This document shows, in pieces, positions 59,520 through 64,000 of a stretch of 64,000 nucleotides of DNA (position 1 is the first letter of the stretch; each line of letters begins with the position of its first letter). Source of the stretch: an uncultured Collinsella sp. (GTDB taxonomy: Bacteria > Actinomycetota > Coriobacteriia > Coriobacteriales > Coriobacteriaceae). The stretch covers positions 74,274 through 138,273 of the forward strand of contig USOU01000003.1 in assembly GCA_900556415.1 (NCBI GenBank), given 5' to 3'. The position numbers were made by a program, and so were the translations under genes. The notes under the pieces were generated by a model that saw only the letters and a list, made by a program, of their open reading frames with translations, ran no database searches and was not told the DNA's origin.

Positions 59520-60143
59520 ATGGCAATAAACCAGCCGCACATTCGCCCGCGCAACCGCGCCGAGCGCATCCATGAGGACTTTGACCATCGCCGCGAGGCA
59601 CTGCGCGAGCGTCTGCAAGACCAGGATTTCTTGGCCAACAAGGGCATTGGCAACGAGATCGGCTTCTACACGTTTTGCTACGATCCTTCGCTGGAGTTTG
59701 AGTGCCGAGCCTATGTGGACGAGCTCATGGCAGATGCCCACGCCGGCAAGCTGCCGTGCAATCTGGAGGTCTTTAACCTGTACGACGTGATGCTCGATAT
59801 CTGCGAGCAACGCCGTATCCTTCGTGCGATTCCCCGGCGTGAGGCAAAGGTCGGCTCGGAGGCCCAGATCAAAGAGCTCCAGAAGCCCTGCAGCTCCAAG
59901 AGCTTTGCCCAGTACCTCTTGGAGCATACCCAGCCACATCAGCCTGGCGACGTGATCTTGCTCACGGGGGTGGGCGAGGTCTTTCCGCTGCTGCGCGTGC
60001 ATAACCTGCTCAACGACATGCTTGCCGATTTTGGCACCGTGCCCGTCGTTGTCATGTATCCCGGCAGCTTTGACGGCCGCCAGCTCAAGTTGTTCAACAA
60101 AGAGAACGCCAGCAACTACTACCGCGCGTTCGATATTTCTTAG
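59520..60143 (+). CDS. brxB: BREX protein BrxB (DUF1788)
   Basis: A 207-aa BrxB of the DUF1788 family, required in type 1 BREX but of unknown biochemical role. Recognisable stretches are FYTFCYDPSLEFECRAYVDELM, FNLYDVMLDICEQ, PGDVILLTGVGEVFPLLRVHNLLNDM and VVVMYPGSFDGRQLKLFN. Standard length. Almost overlaps brxA and is followed 9 nt later by brxC. Confidence 0.92.
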   Translation: MAINQPHIRPRNRAERIHEDFDHRREALRERLQDQDFLANKGIGNEIGFYTFCYDPSLEFECRAYVDELMADAHAGKLPCNLEVFNLYDVMLDICEQRRILRAIPRREAKVGSEAQIKELQKPCSSKSFAQYLLEHTQPHQPGDVILLTGVGEVFPLLRVHNLLNDMLADFGTVPVVVMYPGSFDGRQLKLFNKENASNYYRAFDIS

Positions 60144-60152
60144 GAGCGACAG

Positions 60153-63100
60153 ATGATTATCCAAGACTTGTTTTCCAAGGACATCAACCGTTCCATCAAT
60201 GGTGTCGTCAAGGTGCAAGATGCCAGCGACGAATCGGTGCGCCAGGAGCTCGACGAGTACGTGGTGACGCGCGAGCTGCAGGGTCATTTTGCGCACTTCT
60301 TCGAGGCGTACGATAAGGCGCTCGACGTTCCTACCGACAATATGGGCGTATGGATCAGCGGCTTCTTTGGTTCCGGTAAATCGCACTTCCTCAAGATGCT
60401 TTCGTATCTGCTGCAAAACGACGAGGTTGGCGGCAAGCGCGCCGTCAACTACTTTGATGGCAAGATTTCCGACCCCATCGTGGCCGCCAGGGTTCGTCGC
60501 TGCTGCGAGGTTCCCACCGAGGCGATCCTGTTTAACATCGACAGTAAGGGCGGCCAGTGGAAAGAGGGCGACACTTCGCGCACGGCCCTGCTGCGCGCCT
60601 TTGAGCGCGTGTTCTTTGAGCACCTGGGCTTTTTTGGCGAGGACCTTAAGCTCGCGCGCCTGGAGCAGCATATCGACAGCAAGGGTAAGACGCAGGAGTT
60701 CCGCGCGGCTTTTGACCGCATCAGCGAGGGCAACTGGCTCGAGGACCGCGAGAGCTATAGCTACTTTGAGGACTATATTGTCAAGGCCCTGCAAGAGGTC
60801 CTGGGCATGAGCGAGCAGGCCGCGCGCCACTGGTTCGACGGTACCGAGGACGACGCCATCGCTGCCGACACCTTTGCCAAGATGGTCAAGCAGTATGCCG
60901 ACAAGCGCGCCGAAGAGTGCGGTGGCGAGTTCCGCCTGCTGTTCATGGCCGACGAGGTGGGTCAGTTTATTGGCTCCGATGCCGACATGAGCACGAGCCT
61001 CATGCTGTCACTGCAGACGCTCGTCGAGGAGCTGGGCAGCCGTTGCGGTGGCCGCGTGTGGGTCATGGTGACCAGCCAGGAGGCCATCGACGAGGTCGCC
61101 ATGATCGTGGGCGACGACTTCTCCAAGATTCAGGGCCGCTTTAATACGCGCCTATCGCTTTCCAGCTCCAGCGTGGACGAGGTCATCCAGCGCCGCGTGC
61201 TGCAAAAGAACGATGCTGCCTCGGCAAAGCTCCAGCAGGACTATGAGGCCCAGAGCACAGTGCTCAAAAACGTATTCTCCTTTGACGGCTCGCGCGGCGA
61301 CCTTATTGGCTATGCCAGCCGCAACGACTTTACGGCCAGCTACCCGTTTGTGAACTACCAGTTTAAGGTGCTGCCCGACGTTATGACCGAGGTACGCAAG
61401 CACGGCGTAAAGGCCAAGCACATGTCCACGGGCGAGCGCTCCATGCTCTCGGCCTTCCAGGAATCGGCCCAAGCCATTCAGGACCAAGAGGTAGGCGCCC
61501 TGGTGCCGTTCTGGCGCTTCTTCGATACCATCGCCAAGGACCTGGAGCACGGCGTGATCCAGGTGGTCACGCGCGCTGAGCGCGCAGCCGAGGATGGCCA
61601 TGGCCTTAAGGCCGAGGACGTTAAGGTCTTAAAGCTGCTGTATCTGATCCGCTACATCGACTACATCAAGTCCAACGTCGAGAACATCTCCATCCTTATG
61701 GTCGATGGCATGGATGTTGACAAGGCTGCTCTTAAGGACAGCGTCAAGGAATCGCTCAACCGTCTGGTGCGCGAGAACTACGTGGCACGTCAGGGCGATA
61801 CGTACAACTTCCTCACCGACGAGGAGCAGGACATCTCGCGCGCTATCAACGAGACGCCGGTGGATGCGGCCCTGATTATCGAGGGCATTAAAAAGTCGCT
61901 TTTCGAAGGTGTTTATAAGGCTACCAAGCTGCGCGTGGGCGCCAACGATTTTCCCTTCGACCGCTATGTGGACGATTCAGCATATGGTGTGGTCCAGGGC
62001 GGTATGAAGCTCAATGTGGTCACGGTGGCTGACGACCTCTCGCGTGCCGACGACGCCGAGCTTGCCGTTAGGTCTGCTGGCATGGCGCTGGTGGTGCTTG
62101 CCGACGACGTTGACTACTTTGATGACCTGCAGAATGTTGCTAAGATCCGCAAGTACCGCAAGACCATCAATACCGAGGCGCTGGCGCCTTCGACCCAGCA
62201 GATTATTCAGGCTAAGATGAAAGAGGCTACTTTCGTTGAGCGCGAGGCGGCTAAGCTGCTGGAGGAAGCCGTGCTACACGCTCGCGTGGCCGTGAATAAC
62301 TCCATGGTTAACATCCGCGCCACCAAGCCGGCCGATGTGTTTGACCAGGCTCTGTCCAAGCTGGCGGACGCCATCTTTACCAAGGCCGACTATGTCGCTG
62401 CTCCCGCCAAGACCGATGACGATATCCGTGCCACGCTGCGTGGTGCCAATCAGATGGCGCTCGACGGCCAGAGCTCCAAGAACGCCCGCGCCGAAAAAGA
62501 GGTTGCGGACTTTTTGCATGCCCAGACGCGCCTGTCGCTCAATACGACCATGGGCGACCTGCAGCGTAAGTTCCAGGGAGCTCCCTATGGTTGGCGCGAG
62601 ATCGACATTGCCAACGTGGTGGCGCAGCTGGTGGTTTCGCAGCGCGCGACCATTACGGCTGCCGGCGCCAATGTTGCCCCCGCAGATCTGCGCATGGTTA
62701 CCCTCCTGCGCAAGGATGCCGACAAGGCCCAGGTTCGCGAGCGCGTTAAGATGAGCGACGAGCTCATCAAGAAGGTCAACAGGGTGCTGCGCGAGACCTT
62801 CGATGCCAAGCGTGACATTTCCAACGAGGACGAGCTTACCGCCACGGTGGTCGATACGCTTATGGGCTACAAGAACGAGTGCGTAGAGCTTACGAACAGC
62901 AACTTTACGGGTCTGGCCCCGGCCTACCCGTACCCGGGCTTAAAGGTGCTGGAAGACGGCATTAAGCTGACTACGCACCTGCTGGACAACCAGAACGATG
63001 CCCAGGCGCTCTTCAATGCCTTTGTAAAGGCTCAGGATGATCTGGACGATTGGAAAGAGGACTACGACCAGGTCGTGTTCTTCTTTGAGAGCCAAAAGCC

Positions 63101-63806
63101 CGTCTTTGATAAGGCCGTTGAGTTTATGGGCCTTATGAAGGACGAGGGCTTCTACATGGAATCCAACGCCCTAGCAGTCGAGGCCAACAAGCGCATTGAG
63201 CAGATCCTGAAGAACTCGCGTCCGTATCACGAGGTTCGCGAGCTTCACGAACTGATGGAGCCAGTCATGGCGGCTCACAAGCAGATGGTCGATGCCAAGC
63301 GCAAGGAAATGCTCGATAACATCGCCGCCCAGATGGCCCAGGTACACGAGTACGCCCAAAGCCAGGACGGCTACGCCAGGCTGGCCGAGCGCGCCATTGA
63401 GAACGCCGGCCGCATGGCCAAGTCGTTTGAGGGCCGTGCGCACAGCGCTACTAAGGCCAGTGAGCTTGCCGCGTTGAAACAGCAGCTGATTGAGTTTTGC
63501 GACAGCGCGTGCGAGAAGATCGATAGCGCCATCGAGGAGGAGAAGGCGCGCCAGCAGCGCGAGAGCCGACGCGTGGAAGTCACGCCTTCTGGCGAGACCG
63601 TTACTACAATCGAGGAACCCGAGAAGGATGCGCCGTCGACCGCAAAGCCCGAGCCCGCTCCCAAGAGGATTAAAAAGCTGCGCCTAGCCGACCTGGGCGA
63701 GCGCAAAAAGCTGGAGAGCGAAAGCGACATCGACGCCTACCTTGCCCAGCTCCGTGTGCGTCTGCTTGCCGAGCTGCAGGATAACGACGCCATCCGCTTG
63801 AGCTAA
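60153..63806 (+). CDS. brxC: BREX P-loop ATPase BrxC
   Basis: A 1217-aa BrxC (PglY-related) ATPase, the normal size for type 1 BREX. Walker A GSGKS is at 73-77 in WISGFFGSGKSHFLKML. FRLLFMADEVGQFIG is the Walker B segment, and VMVTSQEAIDEVA follows as sensor. The long C-terminal part is helical with coiled segments, ending with a Pro/Glu/Lys-rich linker and DAYLAQLRVRLLAEL. BrxC is essential for the modification and defence steps in known BREX systems. TAGGAG is just upstream of ATG. Confidence 0.95.
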   Translation: MIIQDLFSKDINRSINGVVKVQDASDESVRQELDEYVVTRELQGHFAHFFEAYDKALDVPTDNMGVWISGFFGSGKSHFLKMLSYLLQNDEVGGKRAVNYFDGKISDPIVAARVRRCCEVPTEAILFNIDSKGGQWKEGDTSRTALLRAFERVFFEHLGFFGEDLKLARLEQHIDSKGKTQEFRAAFDRISEGNWLEDRESYSYFEDYIVKALQEVLGMSEQAARHWFDGTEDDAIAADTFAKMVKQYADKRAEECGGEFRLLFMADEVGQFIGSDADMSTSLMLSLQTLVEELGSRCGGRVWVMVTSQEAIDEVAMIVGDDFSKIQGRFNTRLSLSSSSVDEVIQRRVLQKNDAASAKLQQDYEAQSTVLKNVFSFDGSRGDLIGYASRNDFTASYPFVNYQFKVLPDVMTEVRKHGVKAKHMSTGERSMLSAFQESAQAIQDQEVGALVPFWRFFDTIAKDLEHGVIQVVTRAERAAEDGHGLKAEDVKVLKLLYLIRYIDYIKSNVENISILMVDGMDVDKAALKDSVKESLNRLVRENYVARQGDTYNFLTDEEQDISRAINETPVDAALIIEGIKKSLFEGVYKATKLRVGANDFPFDRYVDDSAYGVVQGGMKLNVVTVADDLSRADDAELAVRSAGMALVVLADDVDYFDDLQNVAKIRKYRKTINTEALAPSTQQIIQAKMKEATFVEREAAKLLEEAVLHARVAVNNSMVNIRATKPADVFDQALSKLADAIFTKADYVAAPAKTDDDIRATLRGANQMALDGQSSKNARAEKEVADFLHAQTRLSLNTTMGDLQRKFQGAPYGWREIDIANVVAQLVVSQRATITAAGANVAPADLRMVTLLRKDADKAQVRERVKMSDELIKKVNRVLRETFDAKRDISNEDELTATVVDTLMGYKNECVELTNSNFTGLAPAYPYPGLKVLEDGIKLTTHLLDNQNDAQALFNAFVKAQDDLDDWKEDYDQVVFFFESQKPVFDKAVEFMGLMKDEGFYMESNALAVEANKRIEQILKNSRPYHEVRELHELMEPVMAAHKQMVDAKRKEMLDNIAAQMAQVHEYAQSQDGYARLAERAIENAGRMAKSFEGRAHSATKASELAALKQQLIEFCDSACEKIDSAIEEEKARQQRESRRVEVTPSGETVTTIEEPEKDAPSTAKPEPAPKRIKKLRLADLGERKKLESESDIDAYLAQLRVRLLAELQDNDAIRLS

Positions 63807-63836
63807 TCAAGAACCACCGGGGAAGGGGAGACCGCC

Positions 63837-64000
63837 ATGAACGATACCGCCATCAAGAACTACTGCATTTGGGCCCGCAACGAGCTCATCGCCGGCGTCG
63901 AGGCCCGCATGAGGCTCTACGGCATTGCCGAGGGCGCCGAGCCCACCGGCGCCACGGCGGTGGGCGGTCGCGCCCTGTCCCCGGAGGAGACCGAGTGGCG
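63837..64000 (+). CDS. pglX: BREX adenine-specific methyltransferase PglX (BrxX), N-terminus only
   Basis: The first 54 codons are visible before the window ends. AIKNYCIWARNELIAGVEARMRLYGI closely fits the PglX N-terminus (A-x-x-x-F/Y-x-x-x-AR-x-x-L-I-x-x-V-E). GGAAGGGGAG precedes ATG 63837. The position after brxC is standard for type 1 BREX. PglX methylates an adenine in a non-palindromic site to mark self DNA. pglZ and brxL would be expected next, outside the window. Confidence 0.88.
   Translation, partial: MNDTAIKNYCIWARNELIAGVEARMRLYGIAEGAEPTGATAVGGRALSPEETEW

Overview
The window looks like chromosomal DNA of a Collinsella-type member of the Coriobacteriia (Actinomycetota). This rests on the GC-rich coding sequence, the strong GGAGG-type ribosome sites, a short-chain dehydrogenase that resembles (from memory) the 12-alpha-hydroxysteroid dehydrogenases of gut Coriobacteria, and intergenic hairpin repeats of a kind I associate with these genomes. 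No rRNA, tRNA or CRISPR array was seen. Both ends are cut by genes: a DUF4430 surface protein on the left and a BREX methyltransferase (pglX) on the right.

Positions 1-29150 are mostly housekeeping. They hold two GtrA membrane proteins behind a class 3 fructose bisphosphatase, two DegV proteins, an RsmB-like rRNA methyltransferase, an atypical methionyl-tRNA synthetase, and three queuosine genes (queH, queA, tgt). There is also an SDR oxidoreductase, a LOG-family protein, HAD phosphatases, an M20 dipeptidase, a pstSCAB phosphate operon without phoU, and an ABC-F ATPase. The gaps are rich in inverted-repeat elements. Two copies of one element (12889-13048 and 16151-16323) keep the same short islands while their stem arms change sequence and still pair.

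Positions 29150-46600 carry metal biology and amino-acid metabolism. A DtxR/MntR-like regulator is broken by an in-frame TAA. A zinc/cadmium efflux locus follows: a P-type ATPase, its metal-binding domain as a separate gene, an ArsR/SmtB sensor, and three matching 18-bp operators. A nuclease-like gene lies between near-identical direct repeats. Next come a DEDD exonuclease, a His-rich 10TM metal exporter, assorted small enzymes, a short DUF1015 protein, a peptidase, a second nuclease-like paralogue, and serC-serA.

Positions 46686-64000 form a defence island. The right part is a type 1 BREX operon start (brxA, brxB, brxC, pglX). Directly upstream on the same strand is a tight four-gene module: a 1525-aa multidomain protein, a ParB-like protein with a DGNRR motif, a SNF2-type helicase, and a coiled-coil protein. 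A second, larger SNF2 helicase is divergent from it. I do not recognise this module as a named defence system, and it is the best candidate here for something undescribed. A perfect 21-bp palindrome sits between the module and brxA.
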